64,000 bases of DNA, taken from Gaiellales bacterium. Lineage in GTDB: Bacteria > Actinomycetota > Thermoleophilia > Gaiellales > JAICJC01. The translations under genes and the position numbers were made by a program. Position 1 is the first letter of the stretch. Every line of letters starts with the position of its first letter. Below are positions 10,924-18,339 of this stretch, one piece after another. The notes under the pieces are model-generated. The model made no database searches. It saw only the letters and a program-made list of their open reading frames with translations, and was not told the DNA's origin. The stretch lies in assembly GCA_036273515.1 (NCBI GenBank), contig DASUHM010000002.1, forward strand, positions 126,748 through 190,747. The letters run 5' to 3'.

Positions 10924-12360
10924 CTACGCGTACTCGGCGTCGAGCTCGCCCGCGCGCCGGTCGACGTGCTCGCGCAGCTCCTCGTCGAGGGCGGAGTCGA
11001 TGCCCGGGTCCTCCCACGCCTCGAGCAGCCGCCTCCACTCGGCCGTCGCGGCCCGGTCCGTCGTGATCGAGCCCTGCTTCTCCCAGGTCACGTACGACTG
11101 CGAGCGGAAGAGCGGGCTCATGAACGTCCAGTCGCGGAAGTGCGCCAGCGTGTGATCGGCGGCGAGGAACATGCCGCCCGGCCCCTCCCCGCGGATCGCG
11201 TCGAGCGCGAACTCCTCCTCCCCGAGCGTCACCCCCTGCTCCAGCACCTCGAACATACGTAAGACCTCGAGGTCGAGGGCGAGCTTCTCGTAGGAGGCGG
11301 TCAGCCCGCCCTCGAGCCAGCCGGCGGCGTGCAGGACGAAGTCGGCCGGGGCGAGCATGGTCGCCCAGAGCGTGTTCATCGTCTCGGCGGCCGCCTGGGC
11401 GTCGAGCGCGTTCGACGAGCACAGCCCGCCGCCGCCGCGATAGGGCAGGTTGTAGCGGCGCGCCAGCTGGCCCCCCGCAAGCGTGCCGACCACCGATTCC
11501 GGGGTGCCGAACGCGGGGCCGCCGGTGCGCATGTCGACGGCGGTGAAGAACGAGCCGAAGAGGGCCGGCGCACCGCGCCGGATCAGCTGCACCAGGGCGA
11601 CACCCGTCAGCGCCTCGGCCACCTGGAGCGCGAGCCCGCCGGCGACGCTCACCGGGGCGGTCGCGCCCGCCAGCAGGAACGGCGTCACGATCACCGGCTG
11701 GGCAGCCCGGGCCCACTCGACCAGCGCGTCCACCATCAGGAAGTCCCAGACGAGCGGGCTGTTCGGGTTGACGACGCCCATGATGGCGGGCGTGCGCTCG
11801 ATCCGGTCGCGGCCGCCGCAGGCGATCGCGGCCAGGTCGACGGCGTCGCGCGCCTTGGGCCCGGACGTGCCGTAACAGACGTAGGGCTTGTCCGACCAGC
11901 GCAGGATCGAGTAGTCCATCTCGAGGTGGCGGCTGTGCTCGCTGAGGTCGTTGGCCTCGACCGTGCCGCTCTGCAGGCAGGTCATGAGCTCGGCCGAGTG
12001 GGCCATCTTCACCAGCTCGACGTGGTCGGCGATGCCACCGTCGCGGCGGCCGCGCTCGAGGTCGGAGCAGAACGGCGAGCCGCCGACCGGCGCCAGCACG
12101 GGCCTGGCCCCGCCGATGGTGACGGCGCGGTCGGGGTTGCGGGGCTCGAGCGTGAACGAGGCCGGCGCCGAAGCGACCATCTCCATCACGAACTCGCGGT
12201 CCCAGCGCACCCGCTCGCCGTCGACGTCCTGGCCGCTCGCCCGCAGGAGGGCGAGCGCCTCCTCGTGGCGGACGTCGGTGCCGATCTCCTCGATGATCGT
12301 CATCGCCCGGTCATGCACGGCCTCGACGTCGTCGGGCGCAAGGATCGAGATCGCCTCCAC
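10924..12360 (-). CDS. MttB-family (trimethylamine:corrinoid-like) methyltransferase, non-pyrrolysine type
   Basis: 478 residues from the GTG at 12360 to the TAG touching the dehydrogenase ATG. Family features are the N-terminal RAMTIIEEIG helix, FTLEPRNPDR, a TIM-barrel core with GAPALFGSFF, and LPYRGGGGLCSSNALDAQAA near the region that holds pyrrolysine in archaeal MttB. There is no in-frame amber codon, so it belongs to the large non-pyrrolysine branch, whose studied members demethylate glycine betaine, proline betaine or carnitine. No corrinoid protein is encoded nearby, so the methyl acceptor is unknown. TACAGT lies 7 bases before the GTG, the leaderless layout. Reading continues open further upstream, but that segment has no family match. 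Confidence 0.85.
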   Translation of the reverse strand: MEAISILAPDDVEAVHDRAMTIIEEIGTDVRHEEALALLRASGQDVDGERVRWDREFVMEMVASAPASFTLEPRNPDRAVTIGGARPVLAPVGGSPFCSDLERGRRDGGIADHVELVKMAHSAELMTCLQSGTVEANDLSEHSRHLEMDYSILRWSDKPYVCYGTSGPKARDAVDLAAIACGGRDRIERTPAIMGVVNPNSPLVWDFLMVDALVEWARAAQPVIVTPFLLAGATAPVSVAGGLALQVAEALTGVALVQLIRRGAPALFGSFFTAVDMRTGGPAFGTPESVVGTLAGGQLARRYNLPYRGGGGLCSSNALDAQAAAETMNTLWATMLAPADFVLHAAGWLEGGLTASYEKLALDLEVLRMFEVLEQGVTLGEEEFALDAIRGEGPGGMFLAADHTLAHFRDWTFMSPLFRSQSYVTWEKQGSITTDRAATAEWRRLLEAWEDPGIDSALDEELREHVDRRAGELDAEYA

Positions 12361-12394
12361 CGCGGCGACTGTACCAGCGCCGCCAGCGGCCCCG

Positions 12395-12703
12395 TCAGGG
12401 GAACGGGAGGGCGATCGCGCCGCTCCCCGGTGGGCGGCGCGGGCGGCGCGGAACCAGGCTGTCCTCGCCGTCGCCGTCGTCGTCTCCGGCAGACGGGGGC
12501 CACACAACCTCGGGAACGCGGTTGCGCTCGATCCGGAGCACGCGCCAACCGGGATGGGTGGCATCGCTCATCCGGGTGCGGTCGACGGCGTCGTCGATCG
12601 CCTTGGAGAGCCGCCAGCGGACGCTCCCGTCGTCACTCCCAGGGATCGACTCCACCACGAGGTAGTACCGGCCCGCCGCCAGATTCCGGGCGCCTTCGAG
12701 CAT
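12395..12703 (-). CDS. Hypothetical protein, 102 residues
   Basis: Reads MLEGARNLAAGRYYLVVE and contains RWRLSKAIDDAVDRTR and PGWRVLRIERN, followed by a disordered acidic then basic Pro-rich tail. I recognise no family. The start choice rests on TACCAT exactly 6 bases before the ATG and on the divergent neighbour with which it shares that promoter block. The gene lies immediately before the MttB-family gene on the same strand (34-base gap), so it may be cotranscribed with the amine module, though MttB also has its own promoter-like hexamer. Confidence 0.6.
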   Translation of the reverse strand: MLEGARNLAAGRYYLVVESIPGSDDGSVRWRLSKAIDDAVDRTRMSDATHPGWRVLRIERNRVPEVVWPPSAGDDDGDGEDSLVPRRPRRPPGSGAIALPFP

Positions 12704-12709
12704 GGCTCC

Positions 12710-12719
12710 ATGGTACCTT
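12710..12719. promoter_or_regulatory. Overlapping divergent -10 elements around a GGTACC core
   Basis: The ten bases ATGGTACCTT give TACCTT on the plus strand (12714-12719, 6 bases before the GTG at 12726) and TACCAT on the minus strand (12715-12710, 6 bases before the ATG at 12703). The two hexamers share two base pairs, so the two leaderless promoters would be mutually exclusive. Confidence 0.55.
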
Positions 12720-12725
12720 CGGTCC

Positions 12726-13166
12726 GTGAGCGTGGTGATCGAGCAGCGCGCCTCCGTCGGCGCGGCGGCGAAGGACGTCTTCGCGTTCCTGCACGACCCC
12801 GACCGCCGCCAGCAGTGGGACGCGATGACCGACCTGGCCCGGCTCGAGGACGCGACCGAGCCGGCCGTGGGCGTGCGCGTGCACCTGCGCGGCCGCCGGA
12901 CGGCCCCGTCATGGGTGGGTGAGTACGCCGAGCTCGCCCCGCCGCAGCGCTCCGTGCTGCGCCTGGTCGAGGGCGTGGGCATGCCGTTCTCGGCATTCAG
13001 CCAGACGATCGAGGTGGCGCCTGTAAAAGGCGGGAGCACGATCACGCTGCGGCTCGAGTACCAGGCCCGCGGCCTCGCCAGCCTGCTCGAGCCGGTCGTG
13101 CTGCGGCCACGGCTCACGAAGGCCGTGCGCAGGTCGCTCGCCGGCATCTCGAGCCACTTCGTCTAG
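12726..13166 (+). CDS. SRPBCC (START/polyketide cyclase-like) domain protein
   Basis: 146 residues. It starts SVVIEQRASVGAAAKDVFAFLHDP, the typical opening of the SRPBCC ligand-binding fold, with DRRQQWDAMTDLARLE and a closing helix LEPVVLRPRLTKAVRRSL characteristic of the polyketide-cyclase/dehydrase subgroup. Such proteins bind hydrophobic ligands in a helix-grip cavity; the ligand is unknown. The GTG at 12726 is preceded by TACCTT and 6 bases. A methyltransferase gene follows 29 bases later on the same strand. Confidence 0.75.
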   Translation: MSVVIEQRASVGAAAKDVFAFLHDPDRRQQWDAMTDLARLEDATEPAVGVRVHLRGRRTAPSWVGEYAELAPPQRSVLRLVEGVGMPFSAFSQTIEVAPVKGGSTITLRLEYQARGLASLLEPVVLRPRLTKAVRRSLAGISSHFV

Positions 13167-13195
13167 TTCTCCGCCCGATCGGGAACCCGACGGGG

Positions 13196-14023
13196 ATGCC
13201 GGTCGTCCTCGACGCCGTCCCCGAGACGCTGCTCTGGACCCTCTACCACCGTGCCGCCGAGGCCCGCCGGCCCGACACCGTGCTGCCCGACCCGCGGGCG
13301 GTCGACCTGGTCGACGCGATGGACTTCCCCTTCGAGGCGCGCTTCGGCCCGGCTGCGCCCGCGCTGGCGCAGTGGCAGGCGTTGCGCGCGGCATGCTTCG
13401 ACCGCGAGGTGCGCCGGTTCCTGGGCCGCCACCCCGGCGGGACGGTGGCGGCGCTCGGCGAGGGCCTCGAGACCCAGTTCTGGCGCATCGACCAGGGCAC
13501 GGTACGCTGGATCGGCGTCGACCTGCCCGAGGCGATCGCGCTTCGCCGCGAGCTGCTCCCGGGCGATCCGCGCATGCGCCTGATCGCATGCTCGGCGCTC
13601 GACGAGCGCTGGCTCGACGAGGTCGACCCGGCCGGCCCGGTGCTCGTGACGGCGCAGGGCCTGCTCATGTACCTCGCCCGGGACGACGTCCACGGTCTGC
13701 TGAGGATGTGCGCGACCCGGATCGCGGCCGGCGGGATCGTGTTCGACGCGGTGTCGCCGCGGATGCGCGACCGCAGCGGCCGCGAGCCGGCATCCGGCGC
13801 GGAGGGCTACCGGCCGCCGCGCTGGACATGGGCGATCGACCGCGACGAGCGCCGCCTGATCGGCGCCATCCCGGGCGTCGCCGGCCTCGAGACGCTGCGC
13901 CTGCCGCGGGGCCGGGGCATCGCGTTTCGGTATCTGGTGCCGCTGGCCCAGTCGGTGCCGCCGCTGCGAAACGGCCTGCTCTCGATCCTGCGCGCCCGCC
14001 TGGGCGCTCAGCCCAGGTCGTAG
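13196..14023 (+). CDS. Leucine carboxyl methyltransferase/TcmP-family SAM-dependent methyltransferase
   Basis: 275 residues. The motif I-like segment is VAALGEGLETQFWRID, followed by the acidic turn VDLPEAI and QGLLMYLARDDV, the layout of the LCMT family (class I O-methyltransferases, including TcmP-like polyketide O-methyltransferases). N-terminal PETLLWTLYHRAAEARRPD is also typical of this family. The physiological acceptor is not evident. It follows the SRPBCC gene, a pairing seen in secondary-metabolite settings, but no biosynthetic cluster is present here. Its last 16 bases overlap the convergent transglycosylase gene. Confidence 0.78.
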   Translation: MPVVLDAVPETLLWTLYHRAAEARRPDTVLPDPRAVDLVDAMDFPFEARFGPAAPALAQWQALRAACFDREVRRFLGRHPGGTVAALGEGLETQFWRIDQGTVRWIGVDLPEAIALRRELLPGDPRMRLIACSALDERWLDEVDPAGPVLVTAQGLLMYLARDDVHGLLRMCATRIAAGGIVFDAVSPRMRDRSGREPASGAEGYRPPRWTWAIDRDERRLIGAIPGVAGLETLRLPRGRGIAFRYLVPLAQSVPPLRNGLLSILRARLGAQPRS

Positions 14024-14580
14024 GCCCGCCGGTACAGCCGCTCGGTCGCGCGCACGCCCGCCACGTAGTCGCGCGTGGCGGCGAAGCGGATCTTCACCGG
14101 CCGGCCGGGCGGCGTCTGCGCGATCCATCTGTCGACGTTGGCCTGGCCGGCGTTGTAGGCGGCCAGCGCCAGGTCGCCCGCGTGCGGATGGCCGGCGTAC
14201 TTGTGCTGGAGGTGGGCCAGGTACCAGCAGCCGTAGCGGATGTTCAGGTCGGGGACGTAGAGGTCCTGCGGGATGCGGAACTTGTGGCCGCCCGTGTGCA
14301 GGGCGATGCCCCGCGCCGTAGACGGCAGGAGCTGCATGAGGCCGATGGCGCCCGCGCTCGACTCCGTGTTCGCCCGGAAGCGCGACTCCTCGTAGATCAC
14401 GGCGGCGACGAGCGCCGGATCGAGGTGGTAGAGGCGGGCGTTGCCGACCACGTCGGCCCGGTAGTCGAGCGGGTGGCGCAGGCGCACCCACCAGTCCGGC
14501 TGCGAGTGCTGGAGGTAGGCGAACCCCGCGCCGGCGACGATCCCGAGCGCCGCCAGGGCGACCACAGCGCGCCGGATCAT
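14008..14580 (-). CDS. Slt-type lytic transglycosylase
   Basis: 190 residues with one N-terminal membrane/signal helix (about residues 5-22) and a goose-type lysozyme-like SLT domain. The catalytic Glu lies in VIYEESRF, followed by the family motifs SSAGAIGLMQLLPSTA and LALAAYNAGQANV. The enzyme cleaves peptidoglycan glycan chains to 1,6-anhydro products outside the cytoplasmic membrane. The ATG overlaps the coaE stop (ATGA at 14580-14577), so it is cotranslated with coaE. Confidence 0.9.
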   Translation of the reverse strand: MIRRAVVALAALGIVAGAGFAYLQHSQPDWWVRLRHPLDYRADVVGNARLYHLDPALVAAVIYEESRFRANTESSAGAIGLMQLLPSTARGIALHTGGHKFRIPQDLYVPDLNIRYGCWYLAHLQHKYAGHPHAGDLALAAYNAGQANVDRWIAQTPPGRPVKIRFAATRDYVAGVRATERLYRRAYDLG

Positions 14581-15134
14581 CGGGTCAGCCGCTCGGCCAG
14601 GCCGGCGACGTAGCGGTCGAGGTCCTCGAGCGTCCCGGTGTTCTCGTAGACGTAGTCGCTGCGCGCGGCCTTCTCGTCCTCGGGCAGCTGGTGCTCCATC
14701 TGGCGGCGGGCGCCGGGCCGGCGGGACTCGCGCACGTCCGCCGGCGCGGTCACGGTCAGGATGACGTCGTAGCGCTTGTCGACGCCGGCCTCGAACAGCG
14801 TCGGGGCCTCGTGGACGAGGAGGCGAGCGCCGCCCTGGGTCTCGCGGTCACGCCACTTCGCGAACTCCTCGGCCAGGAGCGGCAGGAGCAGCCCTTCGAG
14901 CCAGCGCAGCTCGGCGGCGTCGGCGAACACGATCGCGCCGACCGCCTTGCGGTCGATCTCGCCCTCGGGCGTGAACACGGCGGGGCCGAAGTGCTCCAGC
15001 ATCGCCCGCTTGACGACCTCGCGGGTGTAGAGCGTGTGCACCCCCTCGTCGCTCGAGAGCGTCGCCGCGCCGTGGCGGCCGAACGCGCGCAGCGCCTCGG
15101 ACTTGCCGCTGCCGATGCCGCCCGTCAGCCCCAC
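14577..15134 (-). CDS. coaE: Dephospho-CoA kinase
   Basis: 185 residues. P-loop GLTGGIGSGKS at residues 2-12, the DEGVHTLY substrate segment, HEAPTLFEAG and the LID-like region RESRRPGARRQ identify CoaE, which phosphorylates the 3'-OH of dephospho-CoA in the last step of CoA synthesis. The GTG start lies almost on the P-loop, as in other short CoaE proteins. Position directly after rpsA (22-base gap) is a conserved actinobacterial arrangement, and the 3' end is coupled to the transglycosylase gene. Confidence 0.93.
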   Translation of the reverse strand: MGLTGGIGSGKSEALRAFGRHGAATLSSDEGVHTLYTREVVKRAMLEHFGPAVFTPEGEIDRKAVGAIVFADAAELRWLEGLLLPLLAEEFAKWRDRETQGGARLLVHEAPTLFEAGVDKRYDVILTVTAPADVRESRRPGARRQMEHQLPEDEKAARSDYVYENTGTLEDLDRYVAGLAERLTR

Positions 15135-15156
15135 GACCAGCGGGGCGCCGGGCGCC

Positions 15157-16527
15157 CTATCCCTCGTCGGCGGTCCCGTCGTCCGGATCCGGCGCCGAGA
15201 CCTCGCCGACCGGCTCGTCGCCGACGGCCTCGGGCTCGTCCGCGACCTCGGCCTCGGGTGCCTCGGCGGCCGCTTCGGGCTCCTCCGCGACGGCCTCGGG
15301 CTCGTCGGCGACCGGCTCGGGCTCGTCCTCGGCTGCCTGCGGCTGGTCGGCGAACACCTCTTCGGACAGGCCCAGCTCGGGCACCTCGGCCTCCTGGCGC
15401 TCGCCCGGAGTGCCCAGGTCGATCGTCTTCACCGGGTCGCCGGCCTCGACGCGGCGCAGGGACAGCGACAGACGGCGGCGATCGGGCTCGATCTCGATGA
15501 TCTTGACCTTGACGTCTTCGCCCTGCTGCACGACCTCACGCGGGTTCTCGACGTGGTGCTCGGCCAGCTCGGAGATGTGGATCAGGCCCTCGACCCCGGA
15601 CACGATCTCGGCAAAGGCGCCGAACGTGACGACCTTGGTGATCCGGCCGGAGACGACGTCGCCCTGCTGGGTCTCGTCGATGACCCGCTGCCACGGATCG
15701 GTCTGGGTCTGCTTGAGGCCGAGCGAGATGCGCTGGCGGTCGCGGTCGACGTCGAGCACCTTGACGCGCACCTTCTGGCCGATCTCGAGCACCTCGGAGG
15801 GGTGGTTCACGTGGCTCCAGCTGAGCTCCGAGATGTGGATCAGGCCGTCGATGCCGTCCAGGTCGACGAACGCGCCGAAGTCGACGATGTTCGAGATCTG
15901 GCCCTCGACCTCGACGCCCGGCGACAGCCGATCGAGGATCTGCTGGCGGGCCTCCTTGCGCTCCTCCTCGAGCACCGCCCGCCGCGACAGCACGACGTTG
16001 TTGCGGCTGCGGTTGAGCTCGATGACCTTGCACAGGAGCGTCTGGTCGCGGTACTCCTCGAGATCCTGGACGCGGCGGATGTCGACCAGCGACGCGGGCA
16101 GGAAGCCGCGCACGCCGAGGTCGATGATCAGGCCGCCCTTGACCACCTCGATAACCTTGCCTTCGACCGGCTCGCCGCTCTCGGCCGCCGCCTCGATGCG
16201 CTGCCACGCCTTCTCGAAGCGGGCCCGCTTCTTCGAGAGGATGAGCCGGCCTTCGGCGTCTTCCTTCTGGAGCACGAGCGCGTCGATCTCCTGGCCGATC
16301 TCGACCTCGTCGTCCGGGTTGACGGAGCGGCGGATCGAGAGCTCGGAGATGGGGATGACGCCCTCCGACTTGTAGCCGATGTCGACCAGGATCTCGTCCT
16401 TGTCGACGCGGACGACGGTGCCGGTGACGACATCGCCCTCGTTGAAGTTGGTCAGCGTGCGGTCGTAATCGGGGATGAGCTCCCCGTCGACCTCGATCAT
16501 CCAGGTGTCGGTATCAGTGGTTGCCAT
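15157..16527 (-). CDS. rpsA: 30S ribosomal protein S1
   Basis: 456 residues with four S1 RNA-binding domains, beginning near EGDVVTGTVVRVDKDE, VEGKVIEVVKGGL, VEGQISNIVDFGAFVDL and VSGRITKVVTFGAFAEI. The last 80 or so residues are a low-complexity tail of repeated E-P-E-A-V and E-A-A-A-E units, far more acidic than the domains. S1 helps bind mRNA during translation initiation, although its role on leaderless messages is limited, which matters here because many genes look leaderless. The leader upstream is about 70 bases with a TATACT -10 at 16609-16604. No strong Shine-Dalgarno precedes the ATG. Confidence 0.96.
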   Translation of the reverse strand: MATTDTDTWMIEVDGELIPDYDRTLTNFNEGDVVTGTVVRVDKDEILVDIGYKSEGVIPISELSIRRSVNPDDEVEIGQEIDALVLQKEDAEGRLILSKKRARFEKAWQRIEAAAESGEPVEGKVIEVVKGGLIIDLGVRGFLPASLVDIRRVQDLEEYRDQTLLCKVIELNRSRNNVVLSRRAVLEEERKEARQQILDRLSPGVEVEGQISNIVDFGAFVDLDGIDGLIHISELSWSHVNHPSEVLEIGQKVRVKVLDVDRDRQRISLGLKQTQTDPWQRVIDETQQGDVVSGRITKVVTFGAFAEIVSGVEGLIHISELAEHHVENPREVVQQGEDVKVKIIEIEPDRRRLSLSLRRVEAGDPVKTIDLGTPGERQEAEVPELGLSEEVFADQPQAAEDEPEPVADEPEAVAEEPEAAAEAPEAEVADEPEAVGDEPVGEVSAPDPDDGTADEG

Positions 16528-16603
16528 ACAGGAGTGGGACGAGAAAATTCAGTGGAACGTTTGCAGCACGCAACAGGCGGGGAAATGACCCGCCGCGCGC
16601 CGT

Positions 16604-16609
16604 AGTATA
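16604..16609 (-). promoter_or_regulatory. Putative rpsA -10 element
   Basis: TATACT on the minus strand in an AT-rich patch (TTTGTATACTACGG) about 77 bases before the rpsA ATG. No good -35 hexamer was seen at 16-18 bases. Confidence 0.45.
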
Positions 16610-16696
16610 CAAACGGCCCTCGGTGATTGATCCCACACCCCGCGCGCCTGGACGCCAGACTGTGGCGGGGTTCGGTCCGTGGTGGGGCTGCGCCTC

Positions 16697-16756
16697 GGCG
16701 TCTGCGCAATCGCCAGACGCCTCGGACCGCGGTCAAGGACATCCGCCCTTGACCGC
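16697..16756 (-). terminator. Tandem hairpins between the polA operon and rpsA
   Basis: Two inverted repeats stand in a row. GGCGTCTG/CAGACGCC lies at 16697-16704 and 16714-16721. A perfect 10-base pair, GCGGTCAAGG/CCTTGACCGC, lies at 16729-16738 and 16747-16756 with an 8-base loop. They follow the stop of the minus-strand lipoprotein gene (16784) and probably end that transcript; no T-run is present. Confidence 0.65.
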
Positions 16757-16783
16757 CTGAACCGTCGCATCGCCCCTCGGCGT

Positions 16784-17911
16784 CTAGCCGCTGGTGAGCA
16801 GGTGCCCTCCGGTCTCGATCGTGGCCGACCGCGGCGCGATCGTGACCTGGCCCGCCGAGCCCATCGGGACACTCCCCGCGATGTCCGACGGGTTGACGGC
16901 CACGACCGCGTCCGGGTAGGCCCGCGTCCACACCTCCCCGTGCTTCGTCGCCGGCTCCGTGGGCGTCGCGCCTGGAGAGATCTGGTAGACCGACGAGCTG
17001 GGACTGCCCGATCCCGAATACGCCGAGTCGCGCGGGATCGCGACGAGCATGAACGCCGCCAGGCCATAGATGGTCTCGGCGCGCGTCAGCCCCTGCTCGT
17101 CCCGGACGTAGACGCCCGACCCCCACCCGCTCGCCTTCTGGAAGTAGTTCAGCTGCGTTTCCCAGGCGGTGCCCGACAGGTGCGCGAACCCGTCGCCGAC
17201 GGTCACGGCGTCGGTGCTGTTGATCTGGTCGAAGCTGACCACCGTCGGCGGGCCGTTGTCGGCCAGGAGCGAAAAAAGTTGGAGCTTCAGCGTCGCCCGG
17301 ATGAGCGCGAGCGCGTGGGCCAGGTAGCGGCGGCGGTTGCCGTCGGTCATGAGCGCGCCGGTGGCCGGGTCGATCGGCACGTCGCTCCAGTCGGGGTCGT
17401 TGTCGGCGTCGATCACCTCCACCCCGGTCCAGCCTCCCGCCGCCAGGCTCTTGCGCACGTGCACCCCCCAGGCGTACTGGTACTTGGGATCCGTGAAGTT
17501 CAGGAGCACCCAGCCCGGGTGGTCGTCCGGGTGGATCTCGGTGCCCTGGGCCGAGTGCATGATCCAGGTCGGGTGGTGCGAGCGCACCCAGCCGAGGCCG
17601 AACCCGGCCAGGCCGCAGCGGTTGCACGCGTAGAGCAGCGAGCGCTGCTGCCAGGCCTGCAGGCCGGCGCTGCCGCGGTGCATGACCTTCGGCAGCGTCC
17701 CCCAGCCGAGCCGGCCGACGACGGCGGCGTACTGGACGCCGATGCAGCGCGCCCGGGCGGCCGACGGGGCCCGGGCCGGCATGTACGCCAGCGGCACGCC
17801 CGGCCGGCGCAGGCCCGTGCACGCCCGGGGCGCGGTCGACGCCGACTGGCCCTCGCAGGAGACGGCCGCCACGAGCGCGGCCATCATGGCCGCCGCCGTC
17901 AGGATCCGCAT
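16784..17911 (-). CDS. Secreted lipoprotein resembling putative glycoside hydrolases
   Basis: 375 residues. The N-terminus MRILTAAAMMAALVAAVSC is a lipoprotein signal with a lipobox-like AAVSC. The body contains GWVRSHHPTWIMHSAQG, HPGWVLLNFTDP, WTGVEVIDADNDPDW and PTVVSFDQINSTDAV, the (alpha/beta)8-barrel style of hypothetical glycosyl hydrolases found in actinobacteria, with candidate acidic residues in EVIDADND. Substrate and activity are not established. It starts 13 bases inside the 3' end of the zinc-ribbon gene, forming the third gene of the polA operon. Confidence 0.6.
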   Translation of the reverse strand: MRILTAAAMMAALVAAVSCEGQSASTAPRACTGLRRPGVPLAYMPARAPSAARARCIGVQYAAVVGRLGWGTLPKVMHRGSAGLQAWQQRSLLYACNRCGLAGFGLGWVRSHHPTWIMHSAQGTEIHPDDHPGWVLLNFTDPKYQYAWGVHVRKSLAAGGWTGVEVIDADNDPDWSDVPIDPATGALMTDGNRRRYLAHALALIRATLKLQLFSLLADNGPPTVVSFDQINSTDAVTVGDGFAHLSGTAWETQLNYFQKASGWGSGVYVRDEQGLTRAETIYGLAAFMLVAIPRDSAYSGSGSPSSSVYQISPGATPTEPATKHGEVWTRAYPDAVVAVNPSDIAGSVPMGSAGQVTIAPRSATIETGGHLLTSG

Positions 17912-18339
17912 CGATTGCAGCGGCCGGCGGGCATCCCGATGACCCCGCCGTCGGGCGGCGTGATCACCGCGACTACGTCGAGGGCGAGCTCGGAACCGCA
18001 GTGGCGGCAGTAGCCCCCCTCGGGTGGATGGTGGCTGAGCGCGAAGACGATGTCCGAGTCGACGCCCGATCCCCGGGCGGAGACAACGCCGCGGCCGTTG
18101 CGCACGCGGCCGAACTCGAGCCGCACCTCGCCGCTTCGGTCGTCCCCGTAGGCACGGATCGAGCCGATGGCGACTCCGAGGGCGCCGTCGAGGCTGTCCG
18201 CCGCCACGGCCGGCAGGAACAGCTCGGCCACGATCTGCTCGCCGCGCTCGCCGGCGTCGATCCACAGGTAGGTGCCCGGCTCCTCGCCCCGGCGCGCCGG
18301 CAGCGCGCTGATCGTCCCGCTGATCTGCGTCCAGGTCAT
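17899..18339 (-). CDS. Uncharacterised protein with C-terminal zinc ribbon
   Basis: 146 residues. Two Cys pairs near the C-terminus (YCRHCGSEL and GRCNRCGS) should bind one zinc. The N-terminal part has no family I recognise. Its ATG overlaps the polA TGA (ATGA), so it is translated together with DNA polymerase I, and its stop overlaps the next gene. This makes a DNA-related or polymerase-linked role conceivable but unproven. Confidence 0.65.
   Translation of the reverse strand: MTWTQISGTISALPARRGEEPGTYLWIDAGERGEQIVAELFLPAVAADSLDGALGVAIGSIRAYGDDRSGEVRLEFGRVRNGRGVVSARGSGVDSDIVFALSHHPPEGGYCRHCGSELALDVVAVITPPDGGVIGMPAGRCNRCGS

Noticed and set aside
10924-12360. Pyrrolysine (in-frame amber) in the MttB-family gene
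   Set aside because: The frame is open throughout and the only TAG is the terminal stop.
10960-12360. N-terminal extension of the MttB-family frame to 12564
   Set aside because: The extra 68 residues are Arg/Pro-rich, have no family match, and would cover the neighbouring gene and the TACAGT promoter element.
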